Source of the DNA: Telluria beijingensis
GTDB taxonomy: Bacteria; Pseudomonadota; Gammaproteobacteria; Burkholderiales; Burkholderiaceae_D
Direction of reading: 5' to 3'
DNA: 64,000 nucleotides
Assembly: GCF_030770395.1 (NCBI RefSeq)
Contig: NZ_CP132480.1
Coordinates: 4,954,323 to 5,018,322 of the forward strand
Positions 41,968 to 49,850 of this stretch are shown here, piece after piece. The translations under genes and the position numbers were made by a program. Below the pieces are notes generated by a model. That model had not been told where the DNA came from and searched no databases. It saw only the letters and a program-made list of their open reading frames with translations. Each line of letters begins with the position of its first letter. The stretch's first letter is position 1.

Positions 41968-43794
41968 TCAGGTCTTTGCGTTCAGCACCTGCTTGTAGCG
42001 TTTGCCGCCAATCGTGACGTTGTCGAGAGTGACATCGACGGCGTTATGCATGAACCATGGCTGCGCGCCATTCGCCGGGGTGCCGAAATCCGAGTCGCTG
42101 ATGCGCACGCGGGCGATCGGCGGGATGGGCGTGCCAGGCTTGCCGTTGAAGCTCGACGCCACGGGCCCGAGCAGCACGAAGGCCTGGTAGCACGAGAACT
42201 TGCCCTTGCCGGCATCGACATTGCTGGCGCGGACGTTGCGGATGTCGATGTCCGATACCTGCGGCGGACGGATGCGCATGGTGTCGTCGCCCGGTACGTA
42301 GTCGCAGTCGATGGTGACGATGGCGCCGGCACTGGACGCCACCGGCACGGTGATCTCGCGCATGCCGGGCAGCGGCTTGTACAGCATCGGCTCGATCGAC
42401 ACGCCATTGGGCAGCGTCACGTCGCGCACGTACAGGTGGCGCAGGAAGCCGCCGCGGTTCATATTTGTCTTGAGCCGGATCGCCGTGTTCAGCGGGTCGT
42501 TCTTCCAGTGGATATTGCGGAACTCGAGCTTCTCGGCAAACACATACTCGATGCCGCCCGCCATCTCGCTGCCCAGCGTGACGCCGCCATGCCCGCTATT
42601 CATCACGCAGTTCTGGATCACGATATTGCGCGTCGGTCCATGCTGGGTGTCGAGGTTCTTGCCGGCCTTGATCGCGATGCAGTCGTCACCGTTGTTGAAC
42701 AGGCAGTCGTCGACCAGCACGCCGTCGCAGGCTTCCGGATCGAAGCCGTCGCTGTTCGGGCCCAGGCTTTCCATGTTCACGCGGCGAATCAGGAGATCGC
42801 GGCAGGCGACTGGATGGTGCAGCCAGAACGGCGCCGCATTGACCTGGTAGCCCTGCAGCAGCACCTTCTCGCAGCCGATCAGTTCGATCATGCAGGGCCG
42901 CAGGAAGTGGCCATGGCCGAACACGCGCTTCTCGACCGGCACGCCGGCTTCGGACAGCGCCGGCAGGTAGCGCGAATCGGTCTGCCAGCGGTCTCCCTGG
43001 CCCTGGATCGCGGCCTGTCGCCGCGCATCGATGCCTGGCACGACCTTGTCCAGCGAGGGGTTATTGGGATTGGCATACACCTCGGTGCGCTTGCGTACCG
43101 GCTTGCCGCGGCCCTTCCAGTCCCACCAGCATTCGGGACCGTCCGCGAAACCCGGCTCGAACGGCACTCCGCCCTGGCCATTGAGGATGCTGGTCCAGTC
43201 CTCGCCGGTCAGCGCGATATTGGTTTGATTGATCGCGTACACCATCGGCGAGTAGTTCAGGCAGTCGTTGCCCTGCCAGCGCGACAGTACCAGCTTGCCG
43301 TTGTCGCCGCAGTCATGCTCGCCGTGGCGGGCATAGTGCGCGGGATTGGCGGCGAAGTGCACGCGCGCGCCGGCGGCCAGGTGCACGTGCACGTTCGAGC
43401 GCAGCACGATCGGGCCGGCGCAATACCATTCTCCCTTCGGGATCACGACCCGGCCACCGCCCTTGGCGTGGCAGGCCGCGATCGCCGCTGCGATGGCCGG
43501 ATAGGCGTCGGGGGAACCCGGCGCCGGGGTGTCCAGCATGCCCTCGACCAGCGATTCGGTCTGGCCGTTCACCTTCACCAGCGTGCATGGCTTGGCGCCG
43601 TGGGCGGTGATCGGGAAATCCTCGTCGCGGAAAGTCAGGGGCGTGGCGAAGCGCGCCACGATGGCGGCGGCCCGCTGCCAGGGATCGGCCGGCTTGGCGG
43701 CGGCGCTGGCGCTATTCACGCCGCCCAGCATCAACGAGGCCGCGGGAACGGTGCGCAGCAGGGCGCGGCGCTTGGCTTGGAAAGTCATCGCCAT
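41968..43794 (-). CDS. GH28 polygalacturonase (exo-type), Tat signal
   Basis: A 608-residue secreted glycoside hydrolase family 28 enzyme that cuts polygalacturonate. The N-terminus AKRRALLRTVPAASLMLGG is a Tat-like signal. The catalytic core shows GPNSDGFDPEACDGVLVDDC, then NGDDCIAIKAG and GHGGVTLGSE, containing the three GH28 aspartates and the His, and RLKTNMNRGG supplies the conserved substrate-binding residues. The long N-terminal part and these loops resemble exo-polygalacturonases. ATG 43794 or 43788 are both possible; the latter has AAGGA 5 bases upstream. It lies 2 bp after the DUF4861 gene. Confidence 0.9.
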   Translation of the reverse strand: MAMTFQAKRRALLRTVPAASLMLGGVNSASAAAKPADPWQRAAAIVARFATPLTFRDEDFPITAHGAKPCTLVKVNGQTESLVEGMLDTPAPGSPDAYPAIAAAIAACHAKGGGRVVIPKGEWYCAGPIVLRSNVHVHLAAGARVHFAANPAHYARHGEHDCGDNGKLVLSRWQGNDCLNYSPMVYAINQTNIALTGEDWTSILNGQGGVPFEPGFADGPECWWDWKGRGKPVRKRTEVYANPNNPSLDKVVPGIDARRQAAIQGQGDRWQTDSRYLPALSEAGVPVEKRVFGHGHFLRPCMIELIGCEKVLLQGYQVNAAPFWLHHPVACRDLLIRRVNMESLGPNSDGFDPEACDGVLVDDCLFNNGDDCIAIKAGKNLDTQHGPTRNIVIQNCVMNSGHGGVTLGSEMAGGIEYVFAEKLEFRNIHWKNDPLNTAIRLKTNMNRGGFLRHLYVRDVTLPNGVSIEPMLYKPLPGMREITVPVASSAGAIVTIDCDYVPGDDTMRIRPPQVSDIDIRNVRASNVDAGKGKFSCYQAFVLLGPVASSFNGKPGTPIPPIARVRISDSDFGTPANGAQPWFMHNAVDVTLDNVTIGGKRYKQVLNAKT

Positions 43795-43796
43795 CC

Positions 43797-45008
43797 TTAT
43801 TTCGCCCCCTGGATGGTCACGCGCACCGGGCTGGCGTCGCGCGCGGCGATGTCCTGGGCCTGGCGTTCCCATTGGGCGCGGCTGGTGATCTCGCCGGCGC
43901 GGCTCCAGGCGGCGCCGGCGTAGTAGCGCAGCGGCTGGCCCGGTGTGGATTTCGCGAACACAAGTTCGTTCAGCGTGTCTTGCGCGAAGCCCTCGGCATT
44001 CGGCAGCACGATGGCGGTGCCGAAGGCGTCGTTGCTCTTCTGCTCGACCCACTGCAGCAGCACTTTGCCGTCGCGGCCGACCTGGATCTTCGCATCCTGG
44101 CCCTTGTCGCTCGGCGTCTTGTTCAGGCCCACGGCCACCGTGAGCGGCGTAGTGTCGCCAGCTGTGGTGGTGAAGGTGCTGTCGATGCGGTCCAGCCAGT
44201 GGCCGGCGTCGACCGTGAAGCGCTTGACTTCGCTCACCTGGCGGCCACCGGCATCCCACGGCGCGTAGTGCAGCTCGAAGATGGCGCGGATCGGTCCATT
44301 GGCCAGGATCTTGTAGCTGGCGTAGTTCACGCCCGTGTACAGCGTCTTGCCGTCCCAGATGCCGGCGCCGCCGGCGCCGCGGGACTTGCCGACGTTGTAC
44401 ATGTCCATGCCTTCCCCCTGGTCCTTGTGGTAATGGTCATGGCCCTTGTTGTACCAGCGGTCGACGATCGGATAATCCACGCGCTTGAACCAGATATCGA
44501 GGCCGCTGGTCACCAGCACCTCCTTGACCACGCCGGCTGGCGCCGGCGCCGCCAGCGCGGGGCCATAGGTGCGGTGCGCGACCTTGTCGTTTTCCCACGC
44601 GAAGTCGTCGAGGCGCTCCGGTACATGGCGCGCGAAGGCCTTGATGGGGAAGGGCGGCGCCACGCCGTCGATGCGCTCGACGGTGAAGCTGGCGCTCTTT
44701 TCTCCAGCCTTGAAGCTGTGCTGGAACAGCAGTTCGCCATAGGCGATGCCTTCGTTTTTCGGGTCCTTGGCCTGCGGCGCGATATTCGTCACCTGGTGCG
44801 GCAGCACCCGGCCACTGGCGTCCTTGACGGCGATCTTCTGGATCATCGCGCCGGGCATGGCGGCGTTGACGTCCTTCCATGGGATCGAGATGGTTTCCGA
44901 CGGACGGGCGATGGCCAGGTCGTGCTGCACGGTGACGCCAAACCTGTCCTGGGCGTGGCCTGGCGCGAATGCCGCCGCCAGCGTGGCTGCGAGTACGAGT
45001 CGTTGCAT
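43797..45008 (-). CDS. DUF4861 domain protein (secreted)
   Basis: A 403-residue secreted protein. The signal ends near residue 19 (APGHAQ). The rest matches the DUF4861 pattern I know from pectin/rhamnogalacturonan loci of Bacteroidetes and proteobacteria: HYHKDQGEGMDMYNVGKSRGAGGAGIWDG in the middle and EVKRFTVDAGHWLDRIDSTF after it. It is probably a beta-sandwich enzyme or binding protein acting on galacturonan, but no activity can be read from the sequence. Middle gene of the GH105-DUF4861-GH28 operon, 13 bp after GH105. Confidence 0.75.
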   Translation of the reverse strand: MQRLVLAATLAAAFAPGHAQDRFGVTVQHDLAIARPSETISIPWKDVNAAMPGAMIQKIAVKDASGRVLPHQVTNIAPQAKDPKNEGIAYGELLFQHSFKAGEKSASFTVERIDGVAPPFPIKAFARHVPERLDDFAWENDKVAHRTYGPALAAPAPAGVVKEVLVTSGLDIWFKRVDYPIVDRWYNKGHDHYHKDQGEGMDMYNVGKSRGAGGAGIWDGKTLYTGVNYASYKILANGPIRAIFELHYAPWDAGGRQVSEVKRFTVDAGHWLDRIDSTFTTTAGDTTPLTVAVGLNKTPSDKGQDAKIQVGRDGKVLLQWVEQKSNDAFGTAIVLPNAEGFAQDTLNELVFAKSTPGQPLRYYAGAAWSRAGEITSRAQWERQAQDIAARDASPVRVTIQGAK

Positions 45009-45021
45009 GGTATCCCCTTGA

Positions 45022-46419
45022 TCAGTGGTGTTCGCGGTAGTCGGTCTGGCCGCCCTTGGGCATGTAGTGGTAGGTGCGCACTTTGTGCTGCACCTCGAAT
45101 GCCGGATTCTTCACCAGGCGGATGATCTCGGCGCCGGCCATCAGCATCGGGCCGTAGCCGTGCAGCGCGTCGACGCTGGTCGGGCGGTGGTAGTAATAGA
45201 CCATGTCGCTGGCCAGGGTCGTGCCCACGCACGTGCCTTCGACCTGGCCCAGCGAATTGATGCGGGTCGACAGCGCGTTCCAGCCGGCCTGCGCGATCGA
45301 ACCATAGGTGGTGGGGCTGATCCAGCCTTCGTTGACCGCGTGCGCGAACACATAGGTGAACATGGCGCTGGCCGAGGTTTCAAGATACGAGTCGTTCCGG
45401 TCCAGCATCTGGTGCCACAGGCCGCTGCCGCTTTGCAGCTCGGCGATGCCTTTCAGCGAGGCGCGCAGCTGGGCCAGCACTTTCGGGTAGCCCGGATGGT
45501 CCATCGGCAGCACGTCGAGCAGGTCGGACATCGCCAGCACCGCCCAGCCATTGGCGCGCGCCCAGTAGAAGCGCGGCGCGTCCTGGTGGTTGGCGTGCCA
45601 GCCGTGGGTGTACAGGCCCAGCTGCGGATTGAACATGCGGCTCGACATGCCCAGTACATTGTTGACGGCGTCGTCGAAGTGCTCGCGCTTGCCGGTCAGG
45701 CGGCCCATCTCGGCCAGCGCCGGGATGCTCATATACATATCGTCGGCCCACAGCGAGACTTCCTGCGGACGCTTGCGCGCCATGGTGCCGTCTTCCAGCC
45801 GGAACTGGCGCTTGGCGACCCAGTCGCTGCAGGTGTCGATCATGTTCTTCAGGTCGGGGCCGACCTTGGCCAGGCGCGCCCGGATCAGGGCCGCGCACAT
45901 CGAGCCGCTGTCGTCCAGCGAGCGCGGATCGAGGAAGCGCGAGAAGCTGTTGGCGCGTTCGAGCTTGAACTTCTGTTCTTGGGCGCTGAAGTATGGGAGG
46001 GTCTCGGAGAAGAACTGGAAGTGGCGGCGGGTCATGGCAGTGAAGCCGTTGTCGCCGGTGGCCTGGGCGGCTTTGAGCAGGCCCGAATGGACGACGCCCA
46101 TTTCATACACCTGGATGCCGTAGTCGCCGGCGCTGCGCTCGAAGATGGCGTCCGCATTGGGCGTACGGAGATCGGTGATCGGCTGGCCGGTGCGCTTGCT
46201 GACGATGCGGGTCGGCGTGGCGCGGTCCATGAATGCGCGGATCGCATTCAGCTGGGCCGTCACTTCGGCCACCACCGGCATCTTGTAGGGGATCGGGTAG
46301 GTTCCCTCTCCCGCATCGCCCAGGTTCGTGTTGTCGGGATTACGGTACTTGCCCTCGGCGAGGGCGGGCCCGCAAGCGAGCGCGCAGCCCAGCAGGGCTG
46401 CCAGCAAATGCAGTTTCAT
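45022..46419 (-). CDS. GH105 unsaturated rhamnogalacturonyl hydrolase
   Basis: A 465-residue secreted GH88/GH105 enzyme that removes unsaturated galacturonyl ends produced by lyases. The signal ends near residue 21 (GPALA). The (alpha/alpha)6 barrel shows VSLWADDMYMSIPALAEMG near residue 220, HGWHANHQDAPRFYWARANGWA near 275 (the WARANGW signature) and HQMLDRNDSYLETSASAMF near 345. The Asp of WADD is the likely acid. First gene of its operon, with the palindromic operators B1 and B2 in its upstream gap shared with garD. Confidence 0.9.
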   Translation of the reverse strand: MKLHLLAALLGCALACGPALAEGKYRNPDNTNLGDAGEGTYPIPYKMPVVAEVTAQLNAIRAFMDRATPTRIVSKRTGQPITDLRTPNADAIFERSAGDYGIQVYEMGVVHSGLLKAAQATGDNGFTAMTRRHFQFFSETLPYFSAQEQKFKLERANSFSRFLDPRSLDDSGSMCAALIRARLAKVGPDLKNMIDTCSDWVAKRQFRLEDGTMARKRPQEVSLWADDMYMSIPALAEMGRLTGKREHFDDAVNNVLGMSSRMFNPQLGLYTHGWHANHQDAPRFYWARANGWAVLAMSDLLDVLPMDHPGYPKVLAQLRASLKGIAELQSGSGLWHQMLDRNDSYLETSASAMFTYVFAHAVNEGWISPTTYGSIAQAGWNALSTRINSLGQVEGTCVGTTLASDMVYYYHRPTSVDALHGYGPMLMAGAEIIRLVKNPAFEVQHKVRTYHYMPKGGQTDYREHH

Positions 46420-46478
46420 GTGTCTCCAATCGGCGTTGTTGTGTTACCCGTGTTGCTTAAACTTCAGGCGATGCTCTT

Positions 46479-46491
46479 TTGGTCAGGCCAT
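46479..46491. promoter_or_regulatory. GntR-type operator B1
   Basis: TTGGTCAGGCCAT, centred 19 bp from B2. On the minus strand it overlaps the -10/start region of the GH105 promoter. Confidence 0.72.
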
Positions 46492-46518
46492 TTTAATTTG
46501 GTCAGACCAAAATCGCAA
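46490..46518 (-). promoter_or_regulatory. Predicted GH105 promoter with operator in the spacer
   Basis: On the minus strand, -35 TTGCGA (46513-46518) and -10 TAAAAT (46490-46495) are separated by exactly 17 bp. The spacer contains operator B2. Binding would directly block RNA polymerase. Confidence 0.6.
46498..46510. promoter_or_regulatory. GntR-type operator B2 (perfect palindrome)
   Basis: TTGGTCAGACCAA, the only copy with perfect arms on both sides of the central base. It fits TNGTNNNACNA. It lies in the divergent GH105/garD region. Confidence 0.78.
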
Positions 46519-46583
46519 GGTGGACTAGCCACTTTTGATTTTTGTGTGGCATACTGAAAAAGAACATCCAGACAAGGCAGACC

Positions 46584-48125
46584 ATGAACCAGCTCGTCCC
46601 CCGTATCATTCGCATGCAGGCCAGCGACAACGTAGCGATCGTCGCCAACGATGGCGGCCTGCCCGCCGGCACCGTCCTGGCCGATGGACTGGTGCTGGTC
46701 GAAGGGGTGCCGCAGGGGCACAAGGTTGCATTGGTCGACCTGCTCGACAACGATCCAGTGATCCGCTATGGCGTCATCATCGGTTACGCCAATGGCGCCA
46801 TCCCGCGCGGCAGCTGGATCTCGGAGAAAGTGCTGCACATGCCGGCTGCGCGTTCGCTCGAGGACCTGCCGATCGGCACCCGCGCCGTGACCGATTTCCC
46901 GCCGCTCGAAGGCTATACCTTCGAGGGCTACCGCAATGCCGACGGTTCGGTGGGGACGCGCAACCTGCTGGCGATCACCAGCACCGTCCAGTGCGTGTCG
47001 GGCGTGATCGAGTATGCCGTCAAGCGCATCCGCGACGAACTGCTGCCACGTTATCCGAACGTCGACGACGTGGTCTCGCTCGAGCACGTGTATGGGTGCG
47101 GGGTGGCGATCGACGCGCCCGGCGCCGACATCCCGATCCGGACCATCCGCAACCTGTCCAGGAATCCGAATTTCGGCGACGACGTCATGGTCGTCAGCCT
47201 GGGCTGCGAGAAGCTGCCGCCCACACGCCTGTTCCCGGCCGGTGCGATCCCGATCGGGTCGGCCCAGCCCTCGGTCGTCACCTTGCAGGACCAGCAGCAC
47301 GTCGGCTTCATGTCGATGATCGACAACCTGATGGCGACCGCCGAGCGCCACCTGCAAAAACTGGATGCCCGTCGCCGCGAGACCTGCCCGGCGTCCGAGC
47401 TGGTGGTGGGCGTGCAGTGCGGCGGCAGCGACGCCTTTTCGGGCGTGACCGCCAACCCGGCCGTGGGCTTCGCCACCGACCTGATCGTGCGCGCCGGCGG
47501 CGCCGTGATGTTCTCCGAAGTGACCGAGGTGCGCGACGGGATCGACCAGCTGACCGCCCGCGCGGCGTCGCCCGACATCGCCGAGGCCATGGTGCGCGAG
47601 ATGCAGTGGTACGATGACTACCTGGTGCGGGGGGGCGTGGATCGCAGCGCGAACACGACGCCGGGGAACAAGAAGGGCGGTTTGTCCAATATCGTCGAGA
47701 AGGCGATGGGATCGATCGTCAAGTCGGGCAGCACGGCCATCACCGGCGTGCTCTCGCCCGGCGACAAGCTCAAGCAGAAGGGCCTGATCTATGCCGCCAC
47801 GCCGGCCAGCGACTTCATTTGCGGTACCCTGCAGATGGCCGCCGGGATGAACGTGCACATCTTCACCACCGGCCGCGGCACGCCGTATGGCCTGGCCGCG
47901 GTCCCGGTGATCAAGATGGCGACCCGTTCCGAACTGGCGCGCCGCTGGCACGACCTGATGGACGTCGACGCCGGGCGCATCGCCACTGGCGAAGCGAGCA
48001 TCGAGGAAGTGGGTTGGGAGCTGTTCCACCTGATCCTCGACGTGGCCAGCGGCCGCCGCACCTGGGCCGAGCAGTGGAAGCTGCATAATTCGCTGGCGCT
48101 GTTCAATCCGGCGCCGGTGACGTAA
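46584..48125 (+). CDS. garD: Galactarate dehydratase
   Basis: A 513-residue UxaA/GarD family dehydratase converting galactarate to 5-dehydro-4-deoxy-D-glucarate. It matches E. coli GarD along its length as I recall it: [16 protein letters not shown] and [13 protein letters not shown] segments, [57 protein letters not shown] and [17 protein letters not shown], with conserved Cys residues. ATG 46584 follows AAGGCAG. First gene of a plus-strand operon garD-udh-mutarotase-esterase/GH43. Confidence 0.93.
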   Translation: MNQLVPRIIRMQASDNVAIVANDGGLPAGTVLADGLVLVEGVPQGHKVALVDLLDNDPVIRYGVIIGYANGAIPRGSWISEKVLHMPAARSLEDLPIGTRAVTDFPPLEGYTFEGYRNADGSVGTRNLLAITSTVQCVSGVIEYAVKRIRDELLPRYPNVDDVVSLEHVYGCGVAIDAPGADIPIRTIRNLSRNPNFGDDVMVVSLGCEKLPPTRLFPAGAIPIGSAQPSVVTLQDQQHVGFMSMIDNLMATAERHLQKLDARRRETCPASELVVGVQCGGSDAFSGVTANPAVGFATDLIVRAGGAVMFSEVTEVRDGIDQLTARAASPDIAEAMVREMQWYDDYLVRGGVDRSANTTPGNKKGGLSNIVEKAMGSIVKSGSTAITGVLSPGDKLKQKGLIYAATPASDFICGTLQMAAGMNVHIFTTGRGTPYGLAAVPVIKMATRSELARRWHDLMDVDAGRIATGEASIEEVGWELFHLILDVASGRRTWAEQWKLHNSLALFNPAPVT

Positions 48126-48150
48126 CTAATAGAGATAGAGGAGTGGTGGT

Positions 48151-48972
48151 ATGAGTGATGGTGTTAAGGTGGGCAAGCCGTTCAAGCGCATCCTGCTGAC
48201 CGGCGCGGCGGGCGGCCTGGGCAAGGTGCTGCGCGACCGTATCAAGCCATGGGCCGAGGTGGTGCGCCTGTCGGACGTGGCCGACCTGGGCGAGGCGCGC
48301 GAAGGTGAGGAACTGGTCCAGTGCGACCTGGCCGACAAGGAAGCGGTGCTCAAGCTCCTCGAGGGCGTCGACGCGGTGCTGCACTTCGGCGGCATCTCCA
48401 CCGAGAAGCCGTTCGAACCGATCATGCAGGCCAATATCCTGGGCGTCGCCAACCTGTACGAGGCGCTGCACAAGGCCGGCACCCGGCGCGTGGTGTTCGC
48501 CAGCTCGAACCACGCGATCGGCTACCACCGCACCACCGAAGTGCTCGACGCGAACTCGCCGACCCGTCCCGACAGCTACTATGGCCTGTCGAAGGTGTTC
48601 GGCGAGCAGATGGGGCGTTACTATTTTGATCGCTTCGGCATCGAGACGGTCTGCATCCGCATTGGTTCGAGCTTCCCGGAGCCGGCCAACAAGCGCATGA
48701 TGTCCACCTTCCTGTCCTACGACGACCTGACCGAACTCCTGCGCTGCTCGCTGTTCGCGCCGCGCGTGGGCCATACGATCGTTTACGGCCAGTCCGACAA
48801 CGACAGCACCTGGTGGGACAACCGCTTGGCCTCGCACCTGGGCTACAAGCCGAAGGACAGCTCGAGCAAGTTCGCCCACCTGTTCCCGGATACCTCCGAA
48901 TTCCCGGCCCAGGACGACGTGACCACGATGTACCAGGGCGGGAAGTTCCTGCTCGACGGCCCGCAGTATTGA
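48151..48972 (+). CDS. udh: Uronate dehydrogenase
   Basis: A 273-residue NAD-dependent SDR-type enzyme that oxidises D-galacturonate (and glucuronate) to the aldarolactone. LLTGAAGGLGKVLRDR near residue 14 binds NAD; ASSNHAIGYHR holds catalytic residues and SYYGLSKVFGEQM has the Tyr/Lys pair; IRIGSSFPEP and HTIVYG...DNDSTWWDNR match characterised Pseudomonas and Agrobacterium enzymes as I recall them. It lies 25 bp after garD with a GAGGAG site, so the two steps to galactarate breakdown are co-expressed. Confidence 0.93.
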   Translation: MSDGVKVGKPFKRILLTGAAGGLGKVLRDRIKPWAEVVRLSDVADLGEAREGEELVQCDLADKEAVLKLLEGVDAVLHFGGISTEKPFEPIMQANILGVANLYEALHKAGTRRVVFASSNHAIGYHRTTEVLDANSPTRPDSYYGLSKVFGEQMGRYYFDRFGIETVCIRIGSSFPEPANKRMMSTFLSYDDLTELLRCSLFAPRVGHTIVYGQSDNDSTWWDNRLASHLGYKPKDSSSKFAHLFPDTSEFPAQDDVTTMYQGGKFLLDGPQY

Positions 48973-48974
48973 GC

Positions 48975-49850
48975 ATGGCCGACCGCCTGCGCTTGCACAA
49001 TGGACGCCTGCTGGCCGAGATCGTGCCGCAGGCGGGCGGCGGGCTAGCCCGCCTCGACTGGGTCGCCGGATCTTCGCCGCAGCCTTTGTTGCGGGCGCTG
49101 GCGCCGGATGCGCCGGAGGTGCCGCTGCCGTCGCAACTGGCCTGCTTTCCACTCGTGCCATGGTCGAACCGCATGGCGCCAGGCGGCTTCGAGTTCGATG
49201 GCAGGCGCCACGTGCCGGCGCCGAACCGCGCCGGCGAACCCTGTCCGATCCATGGCGATGGCTGGCAGCAGGCGTGGCAGGTGGAGTCGCATACGCCTGA
49301 TGCGTTGATGTTGCGGCTCGAGCGCCACGCCGCGGCGCCGTTCTCGTACGAGGCGGCATTGCGCTATGCGCTCGAAGACGATGCCTTGGCGGTGGAGCTC
49401 GAGGTGCGCAATGCGGGCCACTTCCCCTTGCCCTTTGGCCTCGGCCTGCATCCCTGGCTGCCGGATCCGCAAGGCGCCCGGCTGCAGGCGAGGGCCACCC
49501 AGGTGTGGCTGTCAGGCGCCGACAAGCTGCCGTCGGTGTGCAGCCTGCTGCCGCCGAACTGGAATTTCGTCGAGCCGTCGCCGTTGCCGGAAGATGGCGT
49601 CGACAACGTCTTCGAGGGCTGGGACGGCGTGGCCGATATCGCCTGGCCTGCGCGCGGGCTCGGCCTGTCCATCGAGGCGAATATGGATTACTTCATCCTG
49701 TATGCGCCGCCGGGTCGCGATTTCTTCTGCTTCGAGCCGGTCGACCATCCGATCAATGCCCACAATATGACGGGCTATCCGGGCTTGAGCATTCTCCCGC
49801 CCGGGGCCAGCCTGCGCCGCCGCGTCCTATTTCGGGGGCGCGCGCTGTGA
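48975..49850 (+). CDS. Aldose 1-epimerase (mutarotase)
   Basis: A 291-residue galactose-mutarotase-like protein. The first catalytic His is in CPIHGDGWQQAW near residue 90, the second in FGLGLHPWLPDP near 160, and a Glu in FCFEPVDHPINAHN near 257. The ATG at 48975 is 2 bp after the udh stop. In this operon it probably speeds anomer exchange of galacturonate or of arabinose/galactose released from pectin side chains; substrate is inferred. Confidence 0.85.
   Translation: MADRLRLHNGRLLAEIVPQAGGGLARLDWVAGSSPQPLLRALAPDAPEVPLPSQLACFPLVPWSNRMAPGGFEFDGRRHVPAPNRAGEPCPIHGDGWQQAWQVESHTPDALMLRLERHAAAPFSYEAALRYALEDDALAVELEVRNAGHFPLPFGLGLHPWLPDPQGARLQARATQVWLSGADKLPSVCSLLPPNWNFVEPSPLPEDGVDNVFEGWDGVADIAWPARGLGLSIEANMDYFILYAPPGRDFFCFEPVDHPINAHNMTGYPGLSILPPGASLRRRVLFRGRAL

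Noticed and set aside
42046..43923. 625-codon plus-strand open frame opposite GH28
   Set aside because: GH28 catalytic motifs are on the minus strand; the opposite product is His/Arg/Ala-rich low-complexity sequence.
41968..44259. GH28 protein starting further upstream (763 residues)
   Set aside because: The extension overlaps most of the DUF4861 3' region and reads as low-complexity sequence; the Tat-like signal places the start at 43788-43794.
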